In this document: piece by piece, positions 46,269 to 55,924 of the stretch
Layout of the letters: each line of letters opens with the position of its first letter
How positions within the stretch are numbered: the first letter of the stretch is position 1
Assembly: GCA_030427635.1 (NCBI GenBank)
Contig: JAUIBA010000019.1
Coordinates: forward strand, 23,138-87,137
Source: Bacteroidia bacterium
GTDB taxonomy: Bacteria > Bacteroidota > Bacteroidia > Chitinophagales > Chitinophagaceae
Direction: 5' to 3'
DNA length: 64,000 nt
Program-made: the position numbers and the translations under genes
Notes under the pieces: model-generated
The model's input: only the letters and a program-made list of their open reading frames with translations
Database searches by the model: none
What the model was told of the DNA's origin: nothing

Positions 46269-46315
46269 GTGCCACACCGGTAGTTGCCGGTGTTAAAACT
46301 TCATTAGCATTTGTT

Positions 46316-47290
46316 TTATTTACCCTTGATTAATATTGCGTCTGCTATTGCTATCGCTGTAGCAGCTTCAGCTACTACCGGCACCCGTAGCGCTATGCAT
46401 AGGTCATGCCGTCCCTTTACAGTAAATGCTTCTACCGCATTGGTTGCTTTATTCCAGGTATGTTGTGTACGTGGTGTGCTGCTGGGAGGCTTTACGGCTA
46501 TAGTAAAGGTTAGTTCATTTCCGTTCGATATTCCTCCGTTGATGCCTCCGGCATTATTCGTAGCTGTTTTGCCACTGGCATCCATGATGGCATCATTATG
46601 CTCACTGCCCCTCATACGGGCAGCCGCATAGCCGGCACCGAATGCTATGCCTTTTATAGCAGGTATTGAAAAAATGGCATGACTTATCACAGATTCCAGC
46701 GAGTCAAAGAACGGCTCTCCGGCACCTACAGGCAGCCCCTGCACACTACATGTTACTATACCGCCTATACTGTCCTGCTCTGCTACCGCTTTTTCAATGG
46801 CTGCATCTATATCAGTATTTCCGCCCGCCTCTGTCAGTGTTGCCTGTATAGTTACACCTTCCAGCACTTTTTTTGCTATTACTCCTGCAGCTACCAGCCC
46901 CAGTGTCAGGCGCCCCGATGAGTGCCCGCCGCCCCTATAGTCATTATATCCGGCATGTTTCTCATGTAGTACAAAGTCTGCATGGCCGGGCCGGGGTGTA
47001 TTGCGCAGCGCTTCATAATCTGTAGAGCGGGTGTTATTATTGGCAAAAAGAATAGTAATGGGAGCCCCCGTTGTATAATCATTGAATACCCCCGATGCCA
47101 GTACCGGGATGTCTGCCTCTGTACGTGGGGTAGTACCCTTTGCCCCTGCTCTGCGTCTGCTCAGGTCATACTCCATGTCTTCGGTAGTGAGCGCTATGCC
47201 CGCAGGGCAGCCATCTATGGTCACACCCACATAATTGCCGTGCGACTCACCGAAAATACTAACACGAAAAACGCGACCCAGTGTATTCAT
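46316..47290 (-). CDS. aroC: chorismate synthase
   Basis: 324 residues, on the short side for the family. FMN/EPSP-site motifs are clear: FGESHG at 13-18, SRRRAGAKGTTPR, RPGHADF, GGGHSSGR and NNAGGINGGISNG. It converts 5-enolpyruvylshikimate-3-phosphate to chorismate. Last gene of the aroB-aroA-aroC operon, 39 nt after aroA. Confidence 0.96.
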   Translation of the reverse strand: MNTLGRVFRVSIFGESHGNYVGVTIDGCPAGIALTTEDMEYDLSRRRAGAKGTTPRTEADIPVLASGVFNDYTTGAPITILFANNNTRSTDYEALRNTPRPGHADFVLHEKHAGYNDYRGGGHSSGRLTLGLVAAGVIAKKVLEGVTIQATLTEAGGNTDIDAAIEKAVAEQDSIGGIVTCSVQGLPVGAGEPFFDSLESVISHAIFSIPAIKGIAFGAGYAAARMRGSEHNDAIMDASGKTATNNAGGINGGISNGNELTFTIAVKPPSSTPRTQHTWNKATNAVEAFTVKGRHDLCIALRVPVVAEAATAIAIADAILIKGK

Positions 47291-47329
47291 ACCTGCAAAG
47301 ATAGTTCATGTGTCCGCCTGCAGCTCACC

Positions 47330-48589
47330 CTATTCCGATACTTCACAGTTCACGCCACATGCATACAGATGTTCAAAAAACTGTGGGTAAGATTTGTTTA
47401 CCGCCTGTGCATGAGTTATGGTTACATGGCCGCGGGCCCGCAGTGCGCATACTGCAGCAGCCATCACTATACGGTGGTCATGATACCCGTCTATGTAGGT
47501 ATATCTGGCTTTTTCCCGCCCTTCTATATACAGTACGTCATCCTCTGCCGAGAATGGAATTCCATATCGCCATAGCATCTCAGTTATGCTTTCCACCCGG
47601 TTGCTCTCTTTGTCAAAGAGCCGGTGCAGACCTTTGATGCTGCTGCCACCACGACAAAAGGATGCCAGTACTGCCAGTGCCGGGAAAAGGTCTGGCGCAT
47701 CGGTTACATCTGTCTCAAATTCCCGCAACGCTCCCTTACTTACGGTAATGCCCTGCTCGTCGGTTGTTACTATAGCCCCGGCCTCCTCCAGTATGGCCGG
47801 TAATATACTGTCTGCCTGTCGCGAGTCTGTTCTTAGGTTAGGTATATGTACCCTGCCTGCTATGGCGCCAGCTACCAGCAGGCACGATGCTGCACTCCAG
47901 TCGCCCTCTATGCTTATTTCCCTTTCTTCTCTGTATTCAAATTTTGCAGGGTCTATCGTAAATTTTGCATACCCCTCATTATGTACCGGCCGCCCGAAGT
48001 GTGCCAGTACATCCAGTGTCATGTCTATGTATGGTTTGCTTTTCAGCCCTTTCACGGTTAGTGTCACAGGCTTTGTGGCGCTGGCACATAAGGCATACAG
48101 TATGCCACTCACCAGTTGCGAGCTGCCCGATGTATATAGCTCCGTATCCACGGCCTTTACAGGGCCACATATGGTGGCAGGCAGGTAGCCATTGAAGTTT
48201 TCAATGGTTATCCCCAGTCTGGGTAGTGCTTCTGCCAGTCCCTCCATGCGCCTGTTCAGCAGGGAGCCATGTCCTGTCAGTGTCACCGGTTGGTCTGCCA
48301 GCCCTGCTATGGGTGCAAACAGTCTGGCGCTCAGTCCACTCTCACCGGCATCTATACTGCGCCACATGCTCTTGTCATTGGGGGCTGTAATAGAGTTGCC
48401 ACCCACCTTTGCCCCCATGCTTTTTATGATTTTCAGGGCGGCCAGCTCATCTGCCGATGTGCCTGCATTATGTATCCTTGTACGGGTGGCAAACAGCAGT
48501 GCTGCTGCATAGGCCCGTTGTGTCATACTTTTTGATGGGGGTACCCATATAGTTCCGTCTATATTACCGGGTTCTAAATGTGCTCTCAT
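47330..48589 (-). CDS. aroA: 3-phosphoshikimate 1-carboxyvinyltransferase (EPSP synthase)
   Basis: 419 residues. Motifs: WVPPSKSMTQRAYAAALL at the N-terminus (shikimate-3-phosphate and PEP site), GESGLSARLFAP, the GSLLNRRMEGL segment where most homologues have R-P, SSQLVSGILYA, and the C-terminal DGYHDHRIVMAAAV. It adds enolpyruvate from PEP to shikimate 3-phosphate. Its start overlaps the end of aroB by 26 nt, so the two are translationally coupled. Confidence 0.95.
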   Translation of the reverse strand: MRAHLEPGNIDGTIWVPPSKSMTQRAYAAALLFATRTRIHNAGTSADELAALKIIKSMGAKVGGNSITAPNDKSMWRSIDAGESGLSARLFAPIAGLADQPVTLTGHGSLLNRRMEGLAEALPRLGITIENFNGYLPATICGPVKAVDTELYTSGSSQLVSGILYALCASATKPVTLTVKGLKSKPYIDMTLDVLAHFGRPVHNEGYAKFTIDPAKFEYREEREISIEGDWSAASCLLVAGAIAGRVHIPNLRTDSRQADSILPAILEEAGAIVTTDEQGITVSKGALREFETDVTDAPDLFPALAVLASFCRGGSSIKGLHRLFDKESNRVESITEMLWRYGIPFSAEDDVLYIEGREKARYTYIDGYHDHRIVMAAAVCALRARGHVTITHAQAVNKSYPQFFEHLYACGVNCEVSE

Positions 48590-49607
48590 AGTTTTTCAGT
48601 GCCTGTGCTATTTCGTCGGAGGGCATTGGTACTATTTTTGCCTCACCCTTATCGCTCAGGAGTATATAGTCTATCGTTGTTCCATTCTTTTTTTTGTCTG
48701 CTTTCAGCAGGTCCATCACCTTGTCCGTGTCTATGTCGGTCAGTTGGTTAAGGCCATACCGCTTCAGTGTGTCTGTTATCTGTCCGGTCACTGCCGGGGG
48801 CAGTCCCGTTTTCTTTTCAGATATGTAGCAGGCTATCACCATGCCGGCAGCCACGGCCTGCCCGTGAGGCAGGTCATATATACGCTCCAGCGCATGCCCG
48901 GCTGTATGCCCGAAGTTTAGTATTTTCCTTAGTCCGCCTTCCCGCTCATCTGCCAGTACTATTTCATTTTTCAGTCGGGTACATGTGGCTATCAGGTTTT
49001 TCAGGGCCAGCTCATTTTGCCGGTAGTGCTTTAAATCATGTGCACTCAGTTCGTCCAGCAACATTGGGTCACATATAGCGCCATATTTTATAACCTCTGC
49101 AAATCCGTTACTCCATTCCGCTTCCGGCAGTGTCTGTAGCAATGCCGTATCATACCATATGAATGCAGGTTGTTGTATTACACCCGCCATGTTTTTCCAC
49201 ATACCCACGTTCACGCCGTTTTTCCCACCTATTGCCGCATCCACCATCGCCAGCAGGCTGGCAGGCACATACCCAAACTTTACACCCCGCATAAATACTG
49301 ATGCTGCCAGCCCGGTGATATCTGTTACCACACCACCTCCTATTCCCACTATTGTAGATTTTCTGTCGGCACCGGCGGTTACCAGTTGTGCTATAATATC
49401 ACCCACTGTCTCCAGTGTTTTATTATGCTCTCCGGCGGGAATGGTTATCGTTCTGTAATCTTCAAAAAGCTGTGGCCATGCCGCCTGTACATGCGCATCT
49501 GTTATCAGTATAGTACTTTCAGGTGGGCATAATGTTCTCAGGCCCGCCGCCGGGCTGTTCATGTAGTATGTTACGCTTCCTGTAGGGAAATCCAGTGTGT
49601 AAGTCAT
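48564..49607 (-). CDS. aroB: 3-dehydroquinate synthase
   Basis: 347 residues. The NAD-binding stretch VGIGGGVVTDITGLAASVFM is followed by AMVDAAIGGKNGVN and metal-binding histidines in NFGHTAGHALE and LPHGQAVAAGM. It cyclises DAHP to 3-dehydroquinate, the second shikimate step. First gene of the aroB-aroA-aroC operon. A TATTTTTG box lies directly upstream. Confidence 0.96.
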   Translation of the reverse strand: MTYTLDFPTGSVTYYMNSPAAGLRTLCPPESTILITDAHVQAAWPQLFEDYRTITIPAGEHNKTLETVGDIIAQLVTAGADRKSTIVGIGGGVVTDITGLAASVFMRGVKFGYVPASLLAMVDAAIGGKNGVNVGMWKNMAGVIQQPAFIWYDTALLQTLPEAEWSNGFAEVIKYGAICDPMLLDELSAHDLKHYRQNELALKNLIATCTRLKNEIVLADEREGGLRKILNFGHTAGHALERIYDLPHGQAVAAGMVIACYISEKKTGLPPAVTGQITDTLKRYGLNQLTDIDTDKVMDLLKADKKKNGTTIDYILLSDKGEAKIVPMPSDEIAQALKNYESTFRTR

Positions 49608-49617
49608 GTACCGGTGG

Positions 49618-49625
49618 CAAAAATA
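49618..49625 (-). promoter_or_regulatory. -7 box of the aroBAC operon
   Basis: TATTTTTG on the minus strand, 10 nt upstream of the aroB ATG, implying a very short leader. Confidence 0.45.
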
Positions 49626-49659
49626 AGCACCGTTATTTCATTTATGCCGTAACGGGGGC

Positions 49660-51129
49660 CTATTCTCTGATGAATTTGCCGGTGTACACCTGCCCGCCGC
49701 TGCTTTTCAGCACTACCTCATACATGCCTGGGGGCAGGTGAGCTACTGTTATATCCTTTCCTGTATAGCTGGTTACACTTACCTGCTGCACTACCTGTCC
49801 GGTCATATTCAGTATATACACTGCATAGTTTTGGTTTGCGGGCATGTTGTCCGGCGCCACATGTATGGAAGCACGTGCCGGGTTAGGATATATGTTCAGT
49901 TTGCCGGTTTGTGGCAGCGTTACTTTCAGGGTTGGGGTAGTATCTATAAATGTCTCGTAATAGTACACTGTTGTATAGTCGGGTGTGGGAGAGTATGCCG
50001 TCCAGTTATACAGATACTGGTCCAGTGTGTCCGGGTCATCATCACTGTTATAGTGTACGGCATCCATTGCTATAGGGGTCCATGCATGGGCTATACTGTC
50101 CCATCCGTCATGATATATCGTATCGGGCATTCCTGCTGTTACATGTTTGGTCATTCTGAATTGTGGCCATCATGTGCCATGTATACCATCCATCTGGTGC
50201 TGTCGCCATGCGGTATGGAATGTCAATGTGCCCATGTAGTCAAATGTATCTTTCACATATGGCAATAATGATGTGCCGTTATGCAGGCTTGTGTATACAG
50301 ATGCCAGACGGTTGCTCGTGTCATAGGTATTTACATACTTTGATTGCTGCACCAGTGGCAGCAGAAAGGAGGTATCACTTACGTTGGCATAATGGTCTAT
50401 CAGTGTCAGGTTACCACTCGTATCATGCCCGTAGTATGTTTTGGCAGCTATACGCCATACGCCCAGGTGTAGCTCATATACACTGTCTGCTGTCAGCAGC
50501 CCGGTAGTATCGTACTGGAAATATTGTATAAAAGCACTGTCTTCTACTCCTGCATTCAGGTTAAACCAGTATCCCTCTTTTATGTTGTGGTCATCGTTGG
50601 TGAAAATATTACGGTAAGCTTTGTTGTCATTCGTTACAGAGTCTATATATAGCTGTCTGAACCCGATAAGGTTGTTCAGTGTATCATAGTTGGCAAACCA
50701 TCCTTCATACAGCATGAATGTAGGCATGGTAAATGGGTTGATGGTCCAGTGTACAAAGGTGTCGTACTGCACCTGCGGTGTTGTATGTATGCCAGCATAG
50801 TTAAACATCGGGGTTGTGCCATACGGATAGTTATAGGCATATATCATATTGTTATAGTCATACTCCGATTTGCGCATGCCAGAGTATCTCAGCTCCACAG
50901 AGTCTGCATAGTCGCTCAGGGTATGGTCCCATGTGCTCTGTGCTATCACTCTTTGTGTAGGTATACCCGCAGTGGTTTTTTGTGCTGTCGTCTGTCTGTT
51001 CATACGCAGTAGTTGCGATACTACAGTATTGTGTTGCGTTACCGGAAGATGATTCTTTTTCTGTGCATTGCTTACCAGGCTGCAGCAATTCAATAGTATT
51101 AATATCGTAATGAGTTGTCTGTATGACAT
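49660..51129 (-). pseudogene. T9SS cargo gene interrupted by an in-frame TGA
   Basis: Two open stretches share one frame: 51129-50170 (319 residues, signal peptide MSYRQLITILILLNCCSLVS then NAQ) and the following 169 codons to 49660, separated only by TGA at 50172-50170. Reading through gives QMDGIHGT-stop-WPQFRMTKHV, continuing the same Tyr/Asp/Trp-rich repeat style (YDTSGNLT, YHDGWDSIAHAW). The downstream part contains the T9SS CTD (LNIYPNPARASIHV to GGQVYTGKFIRE). The simplest reading is a TGG-to-TGA nonsense change or a sequencing error; as it stands the product would lack its sorting signal. Passenger style resembles the cargo at 56558-57844. Confidence 0.8.
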
Positions 51130-51230
51130 AATCAGATGTTTATATGAAAAAGCACACGGCCATTGAAAGTTAGTTATTTTCTGATTAACACATTCAGTAT
51201 TTTTCATAGAAAAATAAATACACATAAATC

Positions 51231-51262
51231 TTTGGATATTGGTATCATGATTTGTACTTTAG
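51231..51262 (+). promoter_or_regulatory. promoter of the protein-glutaminase-like gene
   Basis: TTTG (51231-51234), 20-nt spacer, TACTTTAG (51255-51262; one mismatch to TAnnTTTG). The chosen ATG is at 51302. Confidence 0.5.
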
Positions 51263-51301
51263 ACGTATGTGTTCCTGATGCAGGAATGTAAACTTTTTAT
51301 T

Positions 51302-52408
51302 ATGGCTTCATTTGTTTCCCGTTCCCGTAGCATTCGTACATGGGCATTGCTGCCGGTAGCAGTACTTTCGGCTATACTGCTTTCGGTATCATCCTGTAGC
51401 CGTAAGGATAGTACAGATGATGCAAAATCAACAATAGTTTACGATACTCCTGTTACCTCTGAGACTTCTTCCGGCAGGAATGGGGCCTATCAGGTACTCA
51501 GCAGCACACTCACCATAGCCGGTATACAGCCCATAGATGGCTCTGCCGATGTAGAAGTACTCTTCAACGAAAATGCACAGGGGCTCATTGCCTCCGGCGT
51601 ACGCCTCACAAACTTCATGCGTGAGGCTATGGAGAGCGGTAAGCCGCTTAGTGTTTCTTTCGATCCCTGGCAGGGTGTAATTGTTTCTGCGGCTTATGCT
51701 ACCGGCTCGCAGGCAGCACTGGTTAGCGGCAGGGGAGTGGTCAACGGACGTACCGGAGCCCGCACTATCAATCTTTCAGATATGAGCGATAACGTGCTGG
51801 ACAATCCCGGCGAAATGGGTATCATAAATACCACCGACCCGGGCCTGAATAATGTAATACCTGATTTTACCACAGCCCAGCTCATGTTCGACTACATCAC
51901 CCGTCAGTGCTGTGCTGTACCTGGTCCTTACGCTATTGATTATTGTATTCCTTTCCAGTACTGTATAGATGGCTGTTATGCACGCGCTCACAAGATGTGC
52001 TGGATTATCAACAATCGCTACAAGTATGGTACGAAGAAGATATTCAGCTTTGCTTATCCTTCTCCCAACAAGTTATGTGTGCAGGGACAGAAGTGGGGTG
52101 GTTGCTGTATACGCTGGTGGTATCACGTAGCTCCGCTGGTTACTATTCAGACGCCCAAAGGCCCTAAGGCATATGTGTTTGACCCTGCTATGTTCAATCA
52201 GCCCGTACCGCTTTCCACATGGCTCCATGCTCAGGAAAACCCTGCCTGCGCCGGCTCATTTACGCCTAACATTACAATGATAAATGTGCAGCCTACTACA
52301 TCTTATGCGCCTATGGGTACTTCCGGTACCGTATTTAGTACAGACCCTGCATATAGTGCCACTAACAATACGCTCAATAACTACTCGGCGCTCATCACAT
52401 GCCCCTGA
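51302..52408 (+). CDS. protein-glutaminase-like lipoprotein with an N-terminal pro-region
   Basis: 368 residues from ATG 51302. Signal peptide with lipobox VSSC (Cys32). Residues 63-131 form a small domain (LTIAGIQP, VEVLFNENA, KPLSVSF, GVIVSA) resembling the next gene's product. The C-terminal domain has the protein-glutaminase pattern: Cys225 in CIDGCYARAHKM, His275 in WWYHVAPLV and Asp294 in AYVFDPAMF, an order and spacing like the Cys-His-Asp triad of Chryseobacterium protein-glutaminase, which deamidates protein-bound Gln. Extra Cys pairs (QCC, GGCC) suggest disulfides. Expected outside the cytoplasm, membrane-anchored. Substrate proteins unknown. The known enzyme is made as a pro-enzyme, which fits the N-terminal domain here. 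Confidence 0.82.
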   Translation: MASFVSRSRSIRTWALLPVAVLSAILLSVSSCSRKDSTDDAKSTIVYDTPVTSETSSGRNGAYQVLSSTLTIAGIQPIDGSADVEVLFNENAQGLIASGVRLTNFMREAMESGKPLSVSFDPWQGVIVSAAYATGSQAALVSGRGVVNGRTGARTINLSDMSDNVLDNPGEMGIINTTDPGLNNVIPDFTTAQLMFDYITRQCCAVPGPYAIDYCIPFQYCIDGCYARAHKMCWIINNRYKYGTKKIFSFAYPSPNKLCVQGQKWGGCCIRWWYHVAPLVTIQTPKGPKAYVFDPAMFNQPVPLSTWLHAQENPACAGSFTPNITMINVQPTTSYAPMGTSGTVFSTDPAYSATNNTLNNYSALITCP

Positions 52409-52761
52409 TACAAATGTGGTTAAAAAATACTGTCTCCCGTGTTGCAGGTATACCATTCCTGTGCCTGTTTTTTGCACTGAGTATATGTGCATCCTGCATG
52501 GGTACTAAGAAGAAAAAAGTGAATGACGGAAAGCACCCTGTAGAATATGCCCTCACGGTAGCGGCTATACATCCTGCTTCTGCCACCGACCAGTACATTG
52601 AGGTTACATTCAATGAATCTGCACGCTTCTACCGCCTTCCCCGCAATGCCAACCCCTCATGGATATCGCTGCTGGAGGAGTCTCAGAAAAACAGTACCCC
52701 TGTGCTGGTAAAGCGGGCCAACGAATACTCTGATATTATTATCCGGGTACGTAAGCGTTAA
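52399..52761 (+). CDS. small lipoprotein homologous to the glutaminase pro-region
   Basis: 120 residues (ATG 52399 overlaps the upstream stop by 10 nt; Met6 at 52414 is an alternative). The leader ends at CASC33, a probable lipidation site. The mature domain reads LTVAAIHP, IEVTFNESA, STPVLV and DIIIRV, in the same order and spacing as LTIAGIQP, VEVLFNENA, KPLSV and GVIVSA in residues 70-130 of the glutaminase-like protein. It therefore appears to be a stand-alone copy of that pro-region. The tight overlap indicates co-expression. A role as inhibitor, immunity protein or folding helper of the enzyme is inference. The gene converges on the fatty acid hydroxylase gene. Confidence 0.78.
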   Translation: MPLIQMWLKNTVSRVAGIPFLCLFFALSICASCMGTKKKKVNDGKHPVEYALTVAAIHPASATDQYIEVTFNESARFYRLPRNANPSWISLLEESQKNSTPVLVKRANEYSDIIIRVRKR

Positions 52762-52788
52762 TTGATATCAGTGTCCCTTAACAGCCTC

Positions 52789-53421
52789 TTAATCATGGGC
52801 TCCTGCTATGTCCTCTTTGGTGGGTACGGTGCCAAATACCACATCCCATAGTACAGAGCTTACACCAAATCCCTTGTCCGGTGTTTTATAGTGATGCAGG
52901 TGGTGATTGCGCCACAATGCTTTCAGCCATTTGGGCGGTGCAAATGCATGGATGGCATAGTGCATGGATGCATAAGCCAGATAGCCAAACATGAAGCCGG
53001 GAAAGAATGAGAATGAATAACTGCCAGCAAGCACATACAACACCAGCAGTATTATGCCCGATATGATGAGGCTCGGTACAGGTGGCATAAACAGTCTGCC
53101 CTTATCGCGGGGGTATTCATGATGTACGCCGTGCATAGTGTATACTATCCTTCTGCCCATGCGGCTTTCTGTAGCCATATGAAACAGGTAGCGGTGCATC
53201 ACATATTCAAAAAGGGTCCAGAAAAGTACCCCGCCAGCAAAAGCAATTGCTTCTGTACTTATAGCTATACCTCTGTCAGTATGCCCGTACCACAGCAGAT
53301 AACCTATTATGGGGAAGTAGATACTGTATATAATGAGCGGATGGGTTCTGCTCATCAGTTCCAGAAATCCGTTGTTAAATAGTCTTGCCTGTCCTTTGTT
53401 GTGTATTTTGTCTGTTTCCAT
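52789..53421 (-). CDS. sterol desaturase / fatty acid hydroxylase superfamily protein
   Basis: 210 residues with three to four membrane segments. The di-iron histidine boxes are complete: HRYLFH, HGVHHEYP, HYAIH and HHLHHYK. The length and box spacing fit fatty acid 2-hydroxylase-like members. It probably hydroxylates a membrane lipid acyl chain, a known feature of Bacteroidota sphingolipids and lipid A, but the substrate is not readable. Own promoter box at 53486. Confidence 0.9.
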   Translation of the reverse strand: METDKIHNKGQARLFNNGFLELMSRTHPLIIYSIYFPIIGYLLWYGHTDRGIAISTEAIAFAGGVLFWTLFEYVMHRYLFHMATESRMGRRIVYTMHGVHHEYPRDKGRLFMPPVPSLIISGIILLVLYVLAGSYSFSFFPGFMFGYLAYASMHYAIHAFAPPKWLKALWRNHHLHHYKTPDKGFGVSSVLWDVVFGTVPTKEDIAGAHD

Positions 53422-53485
53422 TTCCTGCCTGGCACTGTGCGGCTCTTTACCGCTTACAGACGGCAGAAAGACGTGTGTGCTATAG

Positions 53486-53493
53486 CAAAGTTA
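53486..53493 (-). promoter_or_regulatory. -7 box of the fatty acid hydroxylase gene
   Basis: TAACTTTG on the minus strand, about 65 nt upstream of ATG 53421, just beyond the end of the RND gene. Confidence 0.5.
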
Positions 53494-53499
53494 GGAAAA

Positions 53500-55884
53500 T
53501 CAGTCGTTGAGCTTTATTACATCATCCTTATCTTCTCCCATAAGGAAGGTAACAGAGTTATTCTTCTTCTCTATCACCTGGTCCATCCACAGCAGCAATG
53601 CAGGCAGCAGGGTCAGGTTGGTAACCATTGCCAGCAGCAGTGTGATTGAGGTCAGATAACCCAGCGATTTCGTACCGTCAAACTGTGATAGCATAAATAC
53701 CCCGAAACCGGCTATCAGTATCAGAGAGGTATAGATGATGCTCAGACCAGTATCATGCATGGTTCTGTGTACGGTATCTGCTATACTGTCATCATGCTGT
53801 GCCAGCTCCTGCTTGAAGTTTACCAGAAACCGTATGGTCACATCTATGGTAATACCCAATGCTACAGAAAATACCAGTACCGTTGATGGCTTTATCCTTA
53901 TACCCATCCAGCCCATGAGGCCGGCTGTGATAAGCAGTGGTACTATATTCACTATTATGGACATCAGCAGTATGCGCCACGAGCGGAACAGGGCCACCAT
54001 ACAGCCGAATATAATAAGGAACGCAAATATCAGACTGTCGCGCAGGCTGGCCACAATGAATTTGCTACCCTCCAGAAACGTGATACTTGTTCCGGTAAAG
54101 GTTACATCATAGCGCGATGAGTCAAATAGCTCATATACTTTAGGGCGAATGCTATCCAGAAGCGCCGGCAGTTTATGAGAGCCTACATCGGCCATGCCCA
54201 CACTTATACGTGCTTTCTGCTTGGTGCTGTCTATGAATGAGAACAGCAGCTTACTCAGTATCTGGTCTTTACCCTTGCTGGTGTCATTTTTTGCAGCCAG
54301 GTAAGGTGCCAGAAATGCAGCGCCAAAGTCACCTGGTACAGAGAAATAGGACGAATCCCCACCAAAGTAGGCCTGTGAAGCGAACTTGATACCATTGGTT
54401 ATTGATATTGGCTTGCCTATTTCAGGATAGCTTTCCAGTATACGGCACAGCTCATCCATCTTGCGTATCACGCTCAGTCCGGTTACCACACCGCGTTTCC
54501 TGCGGGTATCTACTACTATCTCCAGTGGCATTACACCCTTGAAGTTGGTCTCGAAAAACTTCAGGTCTATTGATACCTTATCCTGTCTTGGAAGGTCATC
54601 TACTATGTGTGCATCATTTTTCAGGCGCATCACACCCCATACAGAGAAGCCGCATACTATCAGTGTAAACCCATATATCCATACTCTATGACTGAATACC
54701 CAGTTAGTGAGTTTGGTGAGAATACCATTGATGATTTTGCTTTCCAGATATTTGGTATGCTTTACTGCAGGCGGTGGCAGGAAGCTAAAGAATGCAGGGA
54801 TGAATATGAGCGATATCACAAACAGCGCTATGATATTGATACCCGCTACCAGACCAAACTCTTTCAGAAGGGTACTTCTGGTGAAGAAAAATACACCAAA
54901 CCCTATGGCTGCCGTCAGGTTGGTAAAGAAGGTCACGATACCCATTCTGTCCACCATCCGCAGCAGCGATTTCATCTTGTTCGGGTTCCGTGCATATTCA
55001 TAGTGATACCTGTTCAGCAGATACACACAGTTAGGTATGCCTATCACCACTACCAGTGGCGGTATGAGTGCCGTAAGCAGCGTTATTTTATATCCCAGCA
55101 GCACTATTGTACCCACACTCCATATCACCCCTATGGCTACCACCAGCATAGATGCCAGCACAGCTACAAAGGCTCTGAAGAAGAGTACCAGTATCACGGC
55201 CGTCAGTACAAATGACATGATAAGGAACAGCTTCATCTCGCTCTGTACCTTCATAGCCATCTGGGTGCGTATCAGTGGCAGGCCTGAGTAGTGCATCTCC
55301 ACGCCCTGCTTTTTACCAAATGCGTCTCCTCGCTCTATGATACGGCGCACCACACCTTCCCTGTACTTTGAGTTCAGTGTATCCTTGTTCAGGCGCACCG
55401 CCAGCATATAAGCATTGGTTTCCGGGTTATACAGGAAACCTTTATATACGGGCAGGTTCAGAAACTCTGCTTTTATAGCGTCTGTATTTGTAAAAGGTGG
55501 TTTGCCGCATATCTGCTTTACTTTCAGCTTTGATGTGGCCGTATCTTTTACCAGCGTCACGGCGCCCGGTATGCTCAGTACATTTTCCACAGCGCTTATG
55601 TGCGTCATCTCATCAGCCAGCACCGCATAATCACTGAAAAACTCCGGTTCAAAGAATTTATCTGTCTGTACACCTATTACCATCAGGTTGCCGTCCTCAC
55701 CAAACTGTTTACGGAAAGCCTGATATTCTATATACTTGGGATTATCGGTAGGTACTGCACTGGTGAACTCATAGCTAAGCGCTACCTGGCTGGCAAAATA
55801 GCCCATTACCCCTGTAGCTGCCAGCAGTGTTATCAGCAATGCAACCCTGTATTTTATGATAAACGCGGCGGTTTTATGCCACAT
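53500..55884 (-). CDS. RND/MMPL family transporter
   Basis: 794 residues. Twelve membrane helices in two groups of six, each preceded by a large periplasmic loop. Family segments: LLTALIPPLVVVIGIPNCVY in the first half and VLVFSVALGITIDVTIRFLV in the second, where Asp in the proton relay (ITIDVTIRF) is retained. It is of the SSD/MMPL type with no adjacent membrane fusion protein, so it is likely a lipid or hydrophobic-molecule exporter and not a drug tripartite pump. Substrate unknown. Confidence 0.9.
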   Translation of the reverse strand: MWHKTAAFIIKYRVALLITLLAATGVMGYFASQVALSYEFTSAVPTDNPKYIEYQAFRKQFGEDGNLMVIGVQTDKFFEPEFFSDYAVLADEMTHISAVENVLSIPGAVTLVKDTATSKLKVKQICGKPPFTNTDAIKAEFLNLPVYKGFLYNPETNAYMLAVRLNKDTLNSKYREGVVRRIIERGDAFGKKQGVEMHYSGLPLIRTQMAMKVQSEMKLFLIMSFVLTAVILVLFFRAFVAVLASMLVVAIGVIWSVGTIVLLGYKITLLTALIPPLVVVIGIPNCVYLLNRYHYEYARNPNKMKSLLRMVDRMGIVTFFTNLTAAIGFGVFFFTRSTLLKEFGLVAGINIIALFVISLIFIPAFFSFLPPPAVKHTKYLESKIINGILTKLTNWVFSHRVWIYGFTLIVCGFSVWGVMRLKNDAHIVDDLPRQDKVSIDLKFFETNFKGVMPLEIVVDTRRKRGVVTGLSVIRKMDELCRILESYPEIGKPISITNGIKFASQAYFGGDSSYFSVPGDFGAAFLAPYLAAKNDTSKGKDQILSKLLFSFIDSTKQKARISVGMADVGSHKLPALLDSIRPKVYELFDSSRYDVTFTGTSITFLEGSKFIVASLRDSLIFAFLIIFGCMVALFRSWRILLMSIIVNIVPLLITAGLMGWMGIRIKPSTVLVFSVALGITIDVTIRFLVNFKQELAQHDDSIADTVHRTMHDTGLSIIYTSLILIAGFGVFMLSQFDGTKSLGYLTSITLLLAMVTNLTLLPALLLWMDQVIEKKNNSVTFLMGEDKDDVIKLND

Positions 55885-55916
55885 ATTTGCTTCGTTGTGT
55901 CTATGGTTAAAAGCCG

Positions 55917-55924
55917 CAAAATTA
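55917..55924 (-). promoter_or_regulatory. -7 box of the RND transporter gene
   Basis: TAATTTTG on the minus strand, 32 nt upstream of ATG 55884. Confidence 0.5.

Noticed and set aside
46274..46293. ACACCGG/CCGGTGT hairpin as aroC terminator
   Set aside because: There is no T-run after it on either strand, so it is noted only with the adjacent promoter.
50170..50172. Selenocysteine or stop-codon reassignment at the in-frame TGA
   Set aside because: No sign of a SECIS-like hairpin was seen and other genes here use TGA as a normal stop; a nonsense change or error is simpler.
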